Of a DNA stretch of 64,000 nucleotides, positions 26,160-35,839 are shown in pieces; the stretch's first letter is position 1, and the number at the start of each line of letters is the position of its first letter. The notes below the pieces were generated by a model. It saw only the letters and a list, made by a program, of their open reading frames with translations, had not been told where the DNA came from and searched no databases. Made by a program: the position numbers and the translations under genes. This stretch comes from VGWB01 sp964480945 (lineage in GTDB: Bacteria; Bacteroidota; Ignavibacteria; UBA10030): positions 1 through 64,000 of the forward strand of contig CAYZRX010000005.1 of the NCBI GenBank assembly GCA_964480945.1, given 5' to 3'.

Positions 26160-26165
26160 CCTCCT
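26160..26165 (-). promoter_or_regulatory. Shine-Dalgarno AGGAGG fixing the TonB-receptor start
   Basis: A perfect AGGAGG lies 6 nt before the ATG at 26153, inside the upstream extension of the same reading frame. This is why the shorter N-terminus is used. Confidence 0.85.
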
Positions 26166-26348
26166 CATGGACGCCTTTCTTTCAGACTCGGTGCTGAAGG
26201 ACATTCTGGAATCCGTGTCTTGCGGACCACCTCTGTGAGTCGTTGGCGCCGCCGGAATAGGGCAGCGACCGCAATCCGATTGATTCCATCAGGGGTATTT
26301 CAGCAGCGCCCTCCACTCGTCTGCTTCCTGTGCGCGGGCGGTTGCGGA

Positions 26349-28190
26349 TCATTGCACCACTTGTTGCTTGGAAGCCGAGTACGAGATCTCGACCCTGCTG
26401 ATCTGAATCCCTTCGTTCAGTAGGATCTTGATGAATTTCGTCCCGGGCGGAATTTCGTCGCAGACATAGGAAACGGCATCATAGAAGCCGTAATCATTCG
26501 GCCCGAACCTGAAGACGCGAGTCTTTGTCGGGAGATCGGAAAAACTGTTGAGGCTGGAATCCGCCGCGAGGTGTAGATCGCTCCATTCCGACACGCGGAA
26601 TGCGTCGACCGCGATGGCCGAGACGGTGGCCGGGACTTTGTAGACGACGTAGCTGCCCTTCTCACCGGTCAATCTGCTTCTGTCCTCTTTCGCCTTTCGA
26701 ATGTCCTGAACCGTCAACAGCCTCAGCTCGCCGTCCTTCTGAAAGACCTGCTCAAATGATTCCATCTCATCGACGATCTTCTTCGTCGCCACCCCGACGG
26801 GGCCGACAACATTCGAGTACTCCGACTCACCGGACTCGTTATCTGCCTTCACACGATAGAGATACTTCCTGCCAAATTGGGCACTCGTATCGGAGAACAA
26901 CGGCCGATATTGATATCTGCTCTCGTCAACGTTCACCGCGAGAACCCTCCACTCGGTGGAGTCCGCGTCTTTGCGCTCAACGACGTACGACTGGGCGCCC
27001 ATCGAACCTTGCCACGAAATGGACGAGACATCATCGAAGGTCAACAATGTCGGTTTAGCCGGCAGAGGGAGCCGGGGCTGCAAACCGCCGTTGATCTCAT
27101 ATGCCTTCGCCCGGATGATACTCAGCACCATTCGTTCGTCATAGACTTCCCCATTTCTAAATCCCGGCCACCGGTACGCAGACACCCTGTTGTACTCATA
27201 GTGATGGTAGAAGCCTCCCTCTCTGTTTCTGAAGCGCAAACTCCACACCATCCCTCCCGCGATACCCTGATGAATGATCGTGTCAGTGATCGCCCGAATA
27301 TCCTGGGTTGGGATAATTCCGTACTCACCGACGATGTACGGCTTGTTCCCTTTAGCCAACTTCTGGTTGCTCACGATGTACTGAAGAGAAAGATTCGGGT
27401 CGCCGTAGTGGTGAGTCGAGAGAATATCAATATTCGGGTCGCCGATCGCGTCCTGCGAGAGCTCCTTGGCGAGCGTCCCTTCGAGAACGAGATGATTGGT
27501 GTCGAGACTCTTCACAAACGCCGCAATCTGTCGTGTCCACGAAAAAGGAGCCACCAACTCATTGCCCGTCTCCCACGCCAAAATCGCCTTGTCGTTCTTG
27601 TAGGCGACGCCCGTGCACGTGTTCGTTCGATTGATCAAGAACTCGACGGTCTTTTCGAAATCCGCAACCAGGTCGGGGTCGGTCCAGAAGGCATCTCTCT
27701 CCTTTCCTCTGAACCCGGCATACTCGCGGACGCCCCCCCACCACTTCCAGTTGTCAACGAAAGGAATTATCACGCGAACGCCAAGTTCATTAGCGATCTG
27801 CAGTACCTTGTCGAGCGCGCAAAACGCATCCTCATTGAACTTCCCCGGTCCCTCCACATGGCGAATGATGTCCGGCGTGTCGTCCTGCCGCCGGACCGAC
27901 AGCACGTACATGCGCGTCACTCGACCACCCAGCTGCTTGATGGCCGCCAGCGCGTCCCGGATTTCAAATTCGTCGGGCAGCCGCCACGGATTTGTGCCGC
28001 TGAACGGAAGATAGTCCTCTAGATAATGCAGATTCGGGATGTTGAAGGAGATGAACCGCACTTCGCGGTCACCATCCATCAACTTGTCAGCGTTTCGCGT
28101 GACAAAGTTTTTGAATTGGGCCTGCAGGTCTCCGCTAAGGAGAAACACCGCGATCCCGAGGAAAACCGAGGTATGGAGGGTGCGGCGCAT
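26349..28190 (-). CDS. GH5-type (clan GH-A) endo-hydrolase, probably beta-mannanase
   Basis: A 613-residue secreted retaining hydrolase with a TIM barrel. The acid/base glutamate is E211 in AWETGNEL and the nucleophile E289 in YIVGEYGI. The segment GKFNEDAFCALDKVLQIANELGVRVIIPFVDNW resembles GH5_7 mannanases. After the barrel comes a fibronectin-III-like module (about 400-490, YVVERKDADSTEW) and a C-terminal beta-domain. The signal peptide (MRRTLHTSVFLGIAVFLLSG) supports the ATG at 28190; the frame extends upstream to 28301 without one. It heads the minus-strand block containing the TonB receptor (195 nt apart) and is divergent from the AGE epimerase gene. The mannan preference is a guess from motif feel. 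Confidence 0.82.
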   Translation of the reverse strand: MRRTLHTSVFLGIAVFLLSGDLQAQFKNFVTRNADKLMDGDREVRFISFNIPNLHYLEDYLPFSGTNPWRLPDEFEIRDALAAIKQLGGRVTRMYVLSVRRQDDTPDIIRHVEGPGKFNEDAFCALDKVLQIANELGVRVIIPFVDNWKWWGGVREYAGFRGKERDAFWTDPDLVADFEKTVEFLINRTNTCTGVAYKNDKAILAWETGNELVAPFSWTRQIAAFVKSLDTNHLVLEGTLAKELSQDAIGDPNIDILSTHHYGDPNLSLQYIVSNQKLAKGNKPYIVGEYGIIPTQDIRAITDTIIHQGIAGGMVWSLRFRNREGGFYHHYEYNRVSAYRWPGFRNGEVYDERMVLSIIRAKAYEINGGLQPRLPLPAKPTLLTFDDVSSISWQGSMGAQSYVVERKDADSTEWRVLAVNVDESRYQYRPLFSDTSAQFGRKYLYRVKADNESGESEYSNVVGPVGVATKKIVDEMESFEQVFQKDGELRLLTVQDIRKAKEDRSRLTGEKGSYVVYKVPATVSAIAVDAFRVSEWSDLHLAADSSLNSFSDLPTKTRVFRFGPNDYGFYDAVSYVCDEIPPGTKFIKILLNEGIQISRVEISYSASKQQVVQ

Positions 28191-28369
28191 GGGGCGGCTT
28201 TCTGGGATCGTAATGGGTTGCCTGCGGGCTCGGCTGCGCGAATTTGCAGAAGGAAAAGTCTCAATCCTGATGCCAACGCTCAGACGGCGAGCAACGCCCA
28301 TGCCATCGGAAAAATGCCCAAAACACGTCTGGAAGGCAGCGGGGACGGACCTTCGGAAAGGCAGTCAAT

Positions 28370-28472
28370 ATTATTATGATAAGGAATAATCAAAATGATA
28401 AAACTGAGAGCTGTCCCACATGCGTTCTGGCCTTCGAAGGACTACTCCTTCGTAGTACGTTTTTTGTTGAGT
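28370..28472 (+). promoter_or_regulatory. 103-nt leader element, copy A (copy B at 44852-44954)
   Basis: Its first 34 nt match 30/34 and its last 19 nt match 17/19 with the minus-strand stretch 44954-44852. The 50 nt between are diverged but exactly the same length. The 5' block carries the near-dyad TAATCA-AAA-TGATAA, a plausible operator, which overlaps the ATG at 28395. The 3' block encodes VRFLLS in both copies and its two differences are synonymous. The element overlaps the start of the AGE epimerase frame. Confidence 0.55.
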
Positions 28473-29930
28473 GTTTGGATACGTACAGTGCCATTCGAAA
28501 CCATGCTATCCTTTACCTCTGAGCCGGCCGGACTTTCCGAAGCAATGTATGGACACCTCGACGAGGATCTGCTCCGAAAGTGGTATCCCCTCGTCATCGA
28601 CAAGAAATGTGGCGGGTATTTTGCCAATATCACATACGATTGGCGGCTCGCTCCCGAACAGGAGAAAATGATCATCACGCAAGCCCGCCACGTGTGGACA
28701 ACGACGAACGCCGCTGCGTTCGTCGCAGACAATTCCCCGTACGAAATCTTTGCCCGGCACGGTTTTCTTTTCCTGAGAGACATCATGTGGGACCAACGGT
28801 ACGGAGGCTTTTACCAGATCCGCAGCCGGGAAGGCGGCTATTCGGACTGCAGAGGCTGGAGTGAAGAAAAGCGTGCCTACGGAAATGCCTTCGCGATCTA
28901 CGCCCTTGCAGCGCTCTATGGCTTTGCGCACGATCCGGGCGTGCTCGATCTTGCCAAGAGAACGTTCGAATGGCTGGAAACGCATGCCTATGATCCGGAA
29001 TTCAAGGGTTACTTCCAGTTCTTGACTCGGCATGGCGAACCATTCGACGAGAACAGCCAGTATCGATCTGTTGCTGCCGACTTCCGTGAAGCCGGCTTCA
29101 AGGATCAGAACTCTTCTGTCCACTTGCTGGCGGCGTACACCGAATTGTACCGTGTCTGGAAAGATGATATCGTCAGAGCTCGGCTCGCGGCGCTCCTCGA
29201 ACTGATCCGCGACACCATGGTCACCAAGGACGGTTCTCTGCAGCTCTTCTTCACACGCGATTGGACGCCCGTGAGCTTTCGGATGGCCTCAGAGCCGACG
29301 CGCTCGCTCAACTACACTCTCGATCACGTGTCTTTTGCGCACGATTATCAAGCAGCGTACCTCATGCTTGAGGCATCCTCTGTGCTCGGAATCGAGAACG
29401 ACACGCGAACACTCACGGTCGCGAAGCGGATGCTTGACCACGCGATGGAGAACGGCTGGGACCGGGATCGTGGGGGCTTCTTCGACTGGGGCTATTTTCT
29501 CGAAGGATCGAACCGGTGCACCATCGTGAAGAGCACGAAAGCATGGTGGTCACAGGCGGAAGCTCTCAATGCCCTCCTTGTTTTCTCACGCATTTTCCCG
29601 GAGGAGGCCCGCTATCAGGAATTCTTCGAGAAGCAGTGGAACTACATCGACACATATCTTCTTGACCACCGTAACGGCGATTGGTATGAAGGCGGCATCG
29701 ATATGGAACCATCATGCGCGACGGGCCCCAAAGGTCACATGTGGAAAGATGCCTATCACACCAGCAGGGCTCTCATGAACTGCATCGCCCTCTTGAGCGA
29801 GCGAACGCAGAGAGAGACCGGAATCCACCGGCGAAAGCACGAGATGGAGGAGTTTGCCCAACACTGGAAGAACACGAAGTGTGCGGCCGATGAGAAGGCG
29901 AAAACGACCGTCGACTCCCGGCTCGAGTGA
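28395..29930 (+). CDS. Cytoplasmic AGE-family epimerase (cellobiose 2-epimerase-like)
   Basis: An AGE-superfamily (alpha/alpha)6-barrel enzyme. It has MIITQARHVWTTTNAA, YGNAFAIYALAALYG, KDQNSSVHLLAAYTELYRV, DHVSFAHDYQAAYLMLEAS and DAYHTSRALMNCI, with the catalytic histidines. No signal peptide or lipobox is present, unlike its paralogue at 18064. The likely reaction is C2 epimerisation of cellobiose or a related disaccharide, which would link to GH94 downstream. AAGGA lies about 10 nt before the ATG at 28395, but that ATG lies inside the conserved leader element. The ATG at 28503, just before the family's usual N-terminus, is a real alternative that would shorten the product from 511 to 475 residues. 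Confidence 0.83.
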   Translation: MIKLRAVPHAFWPSKDYSFVVRFLLSVWIRTVPFETMLSFTSEPAGLSEAMYGHLDEDLLRKWYPLVIDKKCGGYFANITYDWRLAPEQEKMIITQARHVWTTTNAAAFVADNSPYEIFARHGFLFLRDIMWDQRYGGFYQIRSREGGYSDCRGWSEEKRAYGNAFAIYALAALYGFAHDPGVLDLAKRTFEWLETHAYDPEFKGYFQFLTRHGEPFDENSQYRSVAADFREAGFKDQNSSVHLLAAYTELYRVWKDDIVRARLAALLELIRDTMVTKDGSLQLFFTRDWTPVSFRMASEPTRSLNYTLDHVSFAHDYQAAYLMLEASSVLGIENDTRTLTVAKRMLDHAMENGWDRDRGGFFDWGYFLEGSNRCTIVKSTKAWWSQAEALNALLVFSRIFPEEARYQEFFEKQWNYIDTYLLDHRNGDWYEGGIDMEPSCATGPKGHMWKDAYHTSRALMNCIALLSERTQRETGIHRRKHEMEEFAQHWKNTKCAADEKAKTTVDSRLE

Positions 29931-30061
29931 GTCAGTCCCGCCGACGCAGCACCTGAACTGCTTCTCCGATTTCTGAAAAAATGATAGTTCGAAGCCTCAG
30001 AAAACCTGCTGAGTCGTTCAGAGATCGATCTCAGCACGAAACCTTCACGAGAAAGAGCGGA

Positions 30062-32260
30062 ATGACATTTTCGTTTCGAGCAGCGAAAACACTGATCGCG
30101 TCCGTTGTCCTTCAATGGACTCTCCCCGTGTGGGCACTGCAGGCACAGGATTACATTAACCCCTCCCTTCCTCTCCACCAGCGGGTCGCCGATCTGCTGG
30201 GGAGAATGACGCTGGACGAGAAGATTGGCCAGATGATGCAGGTAGACCTGTCCGCTCTCCGCGGCAGAATGTCCGACGTCAGCGCGTACGGTTTCGGTTC
30301 GGTTCTGAGCGGCGGCGACTCAGATCCCCCCACGGGCAACTCCGCACTGAGTTGGAGTACAACCTGCAATTCTGTACAGAGCCACGCCCTGGCAACACGG
30401 TTGAAGATCCCGGTGATCTACGGCATCGACGCCGTGCATGGACACAGCAATGTGTATGGTGCAACGATCTTCCCGCATAACATCGGCCTGGGGTGTACAA
30501 GAGATCCGGCCTTGATTGAGCAGGCCGCACGGATCACAGCCGTCGAGATGGCTGCGACAGGCATCAGGTGGAACTTTGCTCCCATGATCGGGGTGCCGCG
30601 AGACATTCGATGGGGGAGAACCTATGAAGGGTTTGGAGAGACGCCTGAGCTCGCACAATTGGGAAGCGTGCAGGTTCGTGGACTGCAGGGGGAGTCGCTG
30701 TCGAGCCCCACCAGCGTCCTGGCGTGTGCGAAACACTTCCTCGCCGACGGAGGGACTCAGGATGGAAAAAATGCGGGAAACGCAGTGGGAGACGAGACTC
30801 TGATCAGAAAAATCCATCTACCCGGCTACCTCTCCGCGCTGAAGTATGGAGTCGGCAGTATCATGGTTTCGTACAGCAGCATCAACGGCGAGAAAATGCA
30901 TGGGAGCAAGCACTGGCTCACCGACGTGCTGAAGGGAGAACTTGGATTCGGCGGCTTCCTCGTATCCGATTGGGGCGGGATCGACCAGCTTGGGCCTGAT
31001 TACACACAGGACGTTGAGCGAAGCATCAATGCCGGCATCGATATGGTGATGCTCCCTACCCGGTACCGCGATTTTCGCGCGGCGATGAGAAGCCTCGTGA
31101 CGAACGGGAGGATCACGATAGCCCGCGTGGACGATGCCGTGCGGAGAATTCTGACAGCGAAGTTCGCCCTCGGCTTGTTCGAACATCCGTACGCGGATTC
31201 CTCGATGCTCCCGATCGTTGGCTCCGCGGAACATCGCGCGATCGCACGCCGGTGCGTTCGCGAGTCGATCGTTTTGCTCAAGAAGAAGGATGGCGTCCTA
31301 CCCCTCCGCAAGACCGGCGGCCGAATCCTCGTCGCTGGAACACATGTTGACAACCTGGGCTATCAATGCGGCGGCTGGACAATCTCATGGCGAGGGGGAA
31401 GCGGGAATACAACGGTCGGTACGACCATTCTGGCGGGCATGAGGAGGGTAGCCCCGGCGGTCACCGTCGACTATTCCGAGACGGGTGACTTCTCCGACAC
31501 CGCGGCGGACTACTCGGTGGTCGTGATCGGAGAAACGCCCTACGCCGAAGCACAGGGAGATCGAAGAGAACTTGCGCTCTCTTCATCCGACGTCAGCCTC
31601 ATCAAGAAAATGAAGAGCTACGGTCACCCGGTCATCATCATTCTCATTTCCGGCCGGCCGTTGATCCTTGACGAGATTCTTCACTACAGCGACGCAATCC
31701 TCGCGGCCTGGCTTCCTGGGACGGAAGGAGATGGCGTAGCCGACGTCTTGTTCGGGGACTTTGCGCCGACGGGGCGCCTCTCTCACTCATGGCCTCGAAG
31801 TATGCGACAGGTGCCGATCAATGTCGGTGACGTGCCCTATGACCCTCTCTATCCCTACGGATATGGTCTGACGAGTTTCGACGACTCCCCAGCGGGATCC
31901 GCTCCGGTCTTCATGAGCGGCATTGTTCGGGAAGATGGGCGTCACATCGAGCTCACGTTCAACAAACGGATGAAGGATCCTTCTTCCCTGCCGTCGTCAT
32001 TCACTGTAATGAAGAGCGGGATGCTTTCCAGGACAATCTCAGCCGTTACCCTGAAGCCAGGAGACGGCACGACTGTTCTCCTGGAATTGAATACTGCGAT
32101 CGCGGGAAGCGACAGCGTGACAATCGCTTACACGGCGGGTTCTCTCACATCCGCGGACGGAGGCGCTCTTTCACCATTCGGGCCTGTCGAGATCTACAAT
32201 GCGTCGAAGGTTGCTGCCCGACGCGATCCCCAATCGGTTCGAGATTCAGGACGGAAGTGA
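30062..32260 (+). CDS. GH3 beta-glucosidase/exo-glucanase with C-terminal Ig-like domain
   Basis: A 732-residue secreted exo-hydrolase. It has a GH3 N-terminal TIM barrel with RMTLDEKIGQMMQ, GIDAVHGHSNVYGATIFPHNIGLG, CAKHFLADGG and the nucleophile D303 in FLVSDWGGI. A GH3 C-terminal alpha/beta sandwich follows (RESIVLLKKKDGVLPL, GETPYAEAQGD, SGRPLILDEI, YPYGYGL). The last 95 residues form an SwmB/Ig-like domain (HIELTFNKRMKD). The arrangement is like bacterial and plant exo-1,3/1,4-beta-glucanases. The ATG at 30062 gives a clean signal peptide ending LQAQ. It lies 131 nt after the AGE gene and 93 nt before GH5 on the same strand. It likely trims cello-oligosaccharides in the periplasm. Confidence 0.92.
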   Translation: MTFSFRAAKTLIASVVLQWTLPVWALQAQDYINPSLPLHQRVADLLGRMTLDEKIGQMMQVDLSALRGRMSDVSAYGFGSVLSGGDSDPPTGNSALSWSTTCNSVQSHALATRLKIPVIYGIDAVHGHSNVYGATIFPHNIGLGCTRDPALIEQAARITAVEMAATGIRWNFAPMIGVPRDIRWGRTYEGFGETPELAQLGSVQVRGLQGESLSSPTSVLACAKHFLADGGTQDGKNAGNAVGDETLIRKIHLPGYLSALKYGVGSIMVSYSSINGEKMHGSKHWLTDVLKGELGFGGFLVSDWGGIDQLGPDYTQDVERSINAGIDMVMLPTRYRDFRAAMRSLVTNGRITIARVDDAVRRILTAKFALGLFEHPYADSSMLPIVGSAEHRAIARRCVRESIVLLKKKDGVLPLRKTGGRILVAGTHVDNLGYQCGGWTISWRGGSGNTTVGTTILAGMRRVAPAVTVDYSETGDFSDTAADYSVVVIGETPYAEAQGDRRELALSSSDVSLIKKMKSYGHPVIIILISGRPLILDEILHYSDAILAAWLPGTEGDGVADVLFGDFAPTGRLSHSWPRSMRQVPINVGDVPYDPLYPYGYGLTSFDDSPAGSAPVFMSGIVREDGRHIELTFNKRMKDPSSLPSSFTVMKSGMLSRTISAVTLKPGDGTTVLLELNTAIAGSDSVTIAYTAGSLTSADGGALSPFGPVEIYNASKVAARRDPQSVRDSGRK

Positions 32261-32353
32261 CATTTCGAGAGTTGAAAAAAGAGGAACCGGCAACACGGCC
32301 GGGATGACGTTTTTCCGATTTCCCTCGCGATCAGAAACCACACCGGAGAAAAC

Positions 32354-33427
32354 ATGCAAAGGACCATACTCCTCATCGTAGCGCTCCTTCTCGGCACCTT
32401 CCGCCAGCAAACCATCAACGCCCAGCAAGAGCCAGGGAAATACCACGACTGGTGGAACGATCAGAACATCGGGGCAGCCTTCAACAGCCCAAATGCGAAA
32501 AGACTCCCCCTCATTCAAGTGCGGGGGAACACTTTCGTCAATGAGCGCGGCGATACCGTGCTGCTCCGCGGGCTCGCGATCTCCGATCCGGACAAGATCG
32601 AACACCAGGGCCATTGGAGCAAGGATCATTTTGTGAAAGTGAAGGGAATGGGGGCGATGATCGTCCGCATTCCCGTCCACCCGATCGCCTGGCGCGAACG
32701 CATGCCGGCACGATACCTTCGACTGCTCGATCAGGCTGTCGAATGGTGCACGGACCTGGGGATGTACGTCATGATCGATTGGCACACGATCGGCAACTTG
32801 AAGATGGAGCTGTTCCAGGATCCGATGTACGACACAACTCCGAAGGAGACCTATGATTTCTGGCGTACGATCGCACGGCATTTCAAGGGGAACAATACCG
32901 TCGCGTTCTACGAACTCTTCAACGAACCGACCCTCTACCACGGCCAACTGGGCAGAATGTCCTGGAGTGAATGGAAGAAGATCAACGAGGATATCATCCA
33001 TCTGATCCGTGCGTATGACGACGGAACGATCCCGCTTGTCGCCGGCTTCGATTGGGCGTATGATCTGACGCCGCTGCACATCGAGCCGATCGAAGCAGAA
33101 GGCATCGGCTACGTTACGCATCCGTATCCGCACAAGCGCGGGAAGCCGTACGAACCGAAATGGGAGGAGGATTTCGGCTTTGCAGCAAACCGCTATCCGG
33201 TCTTCGCGACGGAATTTGGATTTACCCTGGGTAAAGAGGGAATGGCGGAGAATGGCGAGTACGGCACAGCCATTATCAACTACCTTGAAGAAAAAGGGAT
33301 CAGCTGGATTGGCTGGGTGTTCGATCCGGAATGGTATCCCAGAATGTTCGAATCGTGGGACACGTACAGGCTGACGGAGTCGGGCGAGTTCTTTAAGGAA
33401 GCTCTGCAGGGGAGGGTCGCCAAGTGA
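32354..33427 (+). CDS. GH5 endo-beta-1,4-glucanase (cellulase)
   Basis: A 357-residue secreted GH5 single-domain enzyme. The barrel shows VLLRGLAISDPD near the first strand, MYVMIDWHTIG, acid/base E191 in ELFNEP, the THPYPHKRG loop and nucleophile E287 in ATEFGF. The signal peptide is MQRTILLIVALLLGTF to NAQQ. It carries neither a CBM nor a T9SS tail, so the periplasm is the likely site. It follows GH3 on the same strand and precedes GH9, consistent with a cellulose/beta-glucan set. The exact glucan specificity is not readable from sequence alone. Confidence 0.9.
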   Translation: MQRTILLIVALLLGTFRQQTINAQQEPGKYHDWWNDQNIGAAFNSPNAKRLPLIQVRGNTFVNERGDTVLLRGLAISDPDKIEHQGHWSKDHFVKVKGMGAMIVRIPVHPIAWRERMPARYLRLLDQAVEWCTDLGMYVMIDWHTIGNLKMELFQDPMYDTTPKETYDFWRTIARHFKGNNTVAFYELFNEPTLYHGQLGRMSWSEWKKINEDIIHLIRAYDDGTIPLVAGFDWAYDLTPLHIEPIEAEGIGYVTHPYPHKRGKPYEPKWEEDFGFAANRYPVFATEFGFTLGKEGMAENGEYGTAIINYLEEKGISWIGWVFDPEWYPRMFESWDTYRLTESGEFFKEALQGRVAK

Positions 33428-33757
33428 CGCACACGGGACTCTCAATAGGAGGAAGAGAAACGACAAATGCTGTTCTCCCCCATTCGACCTTTGATTCCTT
33501 CCTCATGATTCGGTAAAGTACACGGAGGATTTTCCCTTCCACAAAATGTGGTTATGATACCTGGCAGGATGCTGAAAGACCCTAGAATGTCATTCCCCCC
33601 AAGGGGCAAGCGGCCGAGCGAAGCGAAGAGCCGGAATCCAGAATATGGATTATTTCTGGACACCCGCTTTTCACGAAGTGATGCCTTCGGCACGCGGGTG
33701 TGACATAATTTGGAGTTTTTCAGCACCCTCCTAGTTCGCAATCAAATGGAATCTCGG
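33428..33757. other. 330-nt intergenic stretch containing a 120-nt repeat element
   Basis: Between GH5 and GH9. The first 150 nt show nothing notable. The remainder holds the element at 33587-33706. The GH9 promoter, if separate, should lie here. The element's hairpin sits only 57 nt before the GH9 start. Confidence 0.5.
33587..33706. repeat. 120-nt interspersed repeat with terminal inverted repeats
   Basis: It begins ATGTCA and ends TGACAT (a 6-bp terminal inverted repeat). It contains GGAATCCAGAATATGG and, near its right end, an 8-bp hairpin stem ACACCCGC/GCGGGTGT (33660-33667 with 33694-33701). This is the layout of the widespread intergenic palindromic repeats that translate to an SRNPE-like string when read as protein. 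No transposase is present, so it would be a passive mini-element. Confidence 0.6.
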
Positions 33758-35821
33758 ATGAAAAACAATGGACGGTTCTTCGCGGCGGCAATTGCCGCAC
33801 TCATGGTTGCTGATGTCTGCGCGCAACAATCGAGCGACATCAGACTCAATCAAATCGGCTTCTACCCGACGATGCCGAAGGTGGCGATCGTTCGGAACAC
33901 TGGGTCGGCCACCTTCTACATTCTCGATACCTCATCGCAGGATACGGTTTTTCAGGGAGCGTTGAGCCAACAGCAGCAGTGGCCTTATTCCGGAGAGTCG
34001 GTGAGTCGAGCGGACTTTTCGGATCTCACGTCAATCGGCAGATATGTCCTTGCCGTGCCTGGGGTCGGGTCATCCTCTCCGTTTGAGATCAAGCCGCATG
34101 TCCACCAAGACCTTGCGATCGGCGTCTTGAAGGGGTACTACTATCAGCGTGCGTCCCTCGAACTGACGTCCGAGTATGCAGGAGTTTGGGCCAGGGCGCT
34201 CGGACATCCGGACGCGAGCGTGCTGATTCACCCGTCGGCGGCAACGGCCCAACGGCCGGCATACAGCTCCATTTCCGCCCCCAAGGGATGGTATGATGCA
34301 GGCGACTACAACAAGTACATCGTCAATTCCGGGATTTCGACCTATACGATCCTCGCTACGTTCGAACATTTTCCAGAGTACTGCGCCAAGCTCAACACAA
34401 AGATTCCAGAGAGCACGAACTCTCTGCCCGATATCCTTGACGAAGCTCTGTGGAACCTCCGCTGGATGCTGACAATGCAGGATCCCAATGACGGAGGTGT
34501 GTATCACAAACTCACGAACGCGAACTTCGACGGTTGGATCATGCCGGCGGAGGCGACGACACCGCGGTATGTAGTGATGAAATCCACTGCAGCGACGCTA
34601 GATTTCGCGGCCGTGACAGCACAGGCGGTGCGGATTTTCCGAGACTTTGAATCTGTCCTGCCCGGTTTTGCCGACACATGCCTGCAGGCGTCATACAAGG
34701 CGTGGAACTGGGCACGGCAACATCCTGCAATCTCCTACAATCAGACTCAAATGAACAATCAGTTTTCCCCCCCCGCCCCCGCGATCAGCACCGGTGAGTA
34801 CGGCGATGGCTACTTCCAGGATGAATTCGACTGGGCCGCGGCTGAGCTCTTCGTGACAACGAAGAGCGACAGCTTTCTGAACATCGCCAATCCGCTCAAC
34901 ACGCCCACGGCGATCGTTCCGAGCTGGCCGAATGTTCGGACTCTGGGTCTGTACTCCCTTGCTCAATACCGAACCACGATCGCGGACAAAGTCGACACGT
35001 CAGACGTGAGGAACAAACTCATCGCATTGGCCAATAGCCTTCGCTCGTCGATGGATGCCTCCGCGTATCGAGTCGCCATGGGCGCTCAGAGTTATGATTT
35101 TGTCTGGGGGAGCAATGCAATAGCGGCCAATCAAGGGATGGCGTTGCTCTGCGCCTATGAGCTCACGGGCGACAGCACCTATCTTCGGGCGGCCCTCGCG
35201 AACCTGGACTACCTGCTGGGGCGCAACGGAACGACCTACTGCTTTGTCACAGGGTTCGGTTCGCTGTCTCCGATGCACATTCACCATCGCCCGTCGAAAG
35301 CCGACAATATCGTGCTTCCTGTTCCCGGCTTGTTGGCTGGAGGTCCAAACCCTCGTCAAGAGGATGGGGTCAAGAGTTACCCATCGAGCTTGCCGGCCTT
35401 GTCCTATATCGATAACGACGATTCCTACGCTTCGAATGAGATTTGCATCAACTGGAATGCGCCGCTGGTCTTTCTCGCTGTGGGACTCGAGGCGCTCACG
35501 TCGCCGGATGGATTTCCAACCGGAATGCTCGATGACCATGGGATGGCGCCCGTCCCTGGCGACTATGGACTGATGCAGAACTATCCGAATCCATTCAACC
35601 CGACGACAACGATCGAGTATGTCGTTCCCCGCGAAAGTCTCGCCGTGCTGAAACTCTACAATCTGCTCGGCCAGGAAGTGCGAACCCTCTACCAGGGCTG
35701 GGCAAGTCCCGGCTATCATAAGGTTAGCTTTGAAACATCAGATCTGTCAAGCGGGGTGTACATCTACAGGTTGACGACAGACGGCGTCATCTTAAGTAAG
35801 AAGATGATTCTCGCCAAATAG
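33758..35821 (+). CDS. GH9 endoglucanase with N-terminal Ig-like domain and T9SS sorting domain
   Basis: A 687-residue secreted cellulase. After the signal peptide (to CAQQ) comes a cellulase-type Ig-like domain (IRLNQIGFYPTMPKVAIV, about 25-110). The (alpha/alpha)6 GH9 barrel follows, with GWYDAGDYNKY (catalytic D180/D183), HIHHRPS and acid E561 in YASNEICINW. The last 85 residues are a T9SS sorting domain (NYPNPFNPTTTI to KKMILAK). The enzyme is thus exported to the cell surface, the only GH9 in the window. The ATG at 33758 gives a clean signal peptide; 33746 is an alternative. GH94 begins 18 nt after its stop, indicating an operon. Confidence 0.94.
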   Translation: MKNNGRFFAAAIAALMVADVCAQQSSDIRLNQIGFYPTMPKVAIVRNTGSATFYILDTSSQDTVFQGALSQQQQWPYSGESVSRADFSDLTSIGRYVLAVPGVGSSSPFEIKPHVHQDLAIGVLKGYYYQRASLELTSEYAGVWARALGHPDASVLIHPSAATAQRPAYSSISAPKGWYDAGDYNKYIVNSGISTYTILATFEHFPEYCAKLNTKIPESTNSLPDILDEALWNLRWMLTMQDPNDGGVYHKLTNANFDGWIMPAEATTPRYVVMKSTAATLDFAAVTAQAVRIFRDFESVLPGFADTCLQASYKAWNWARQHPAISYNQTQMNNQFSPPAPAISTGEYGDGYFQDEFDWAAAELFVTTKSDSFLNIANPLNTPTAIVPSWPNVRTLGLYSLAQYRTTIADKVDTSDVRNKLIALANSLRSSMDASAYRVAMGAQSYDFVWGSNAIAANQGMALLCAYELTGDSTYLRAALANLDYLLGRNGTTYCFVTGFGSLSPMHIHHRPSKADNIVLPVPGLLAGGPNPRQEDGVKSYPSSLPALSYIDNDDSYASNEICINWNAPLVFLAVGLEALTSPDGFPTGMLDDHGMAPVPGDYGLMQNYPNPFNPTTTIEYVVPRESLAVLKLYNLLGQEVRTLYQGWASPGYHKVSFETSDLSSGVYIYRLTTDGVILSKKMILAK

Positions 35822-35839
35822 CCTATCAAGGTTGAGATT

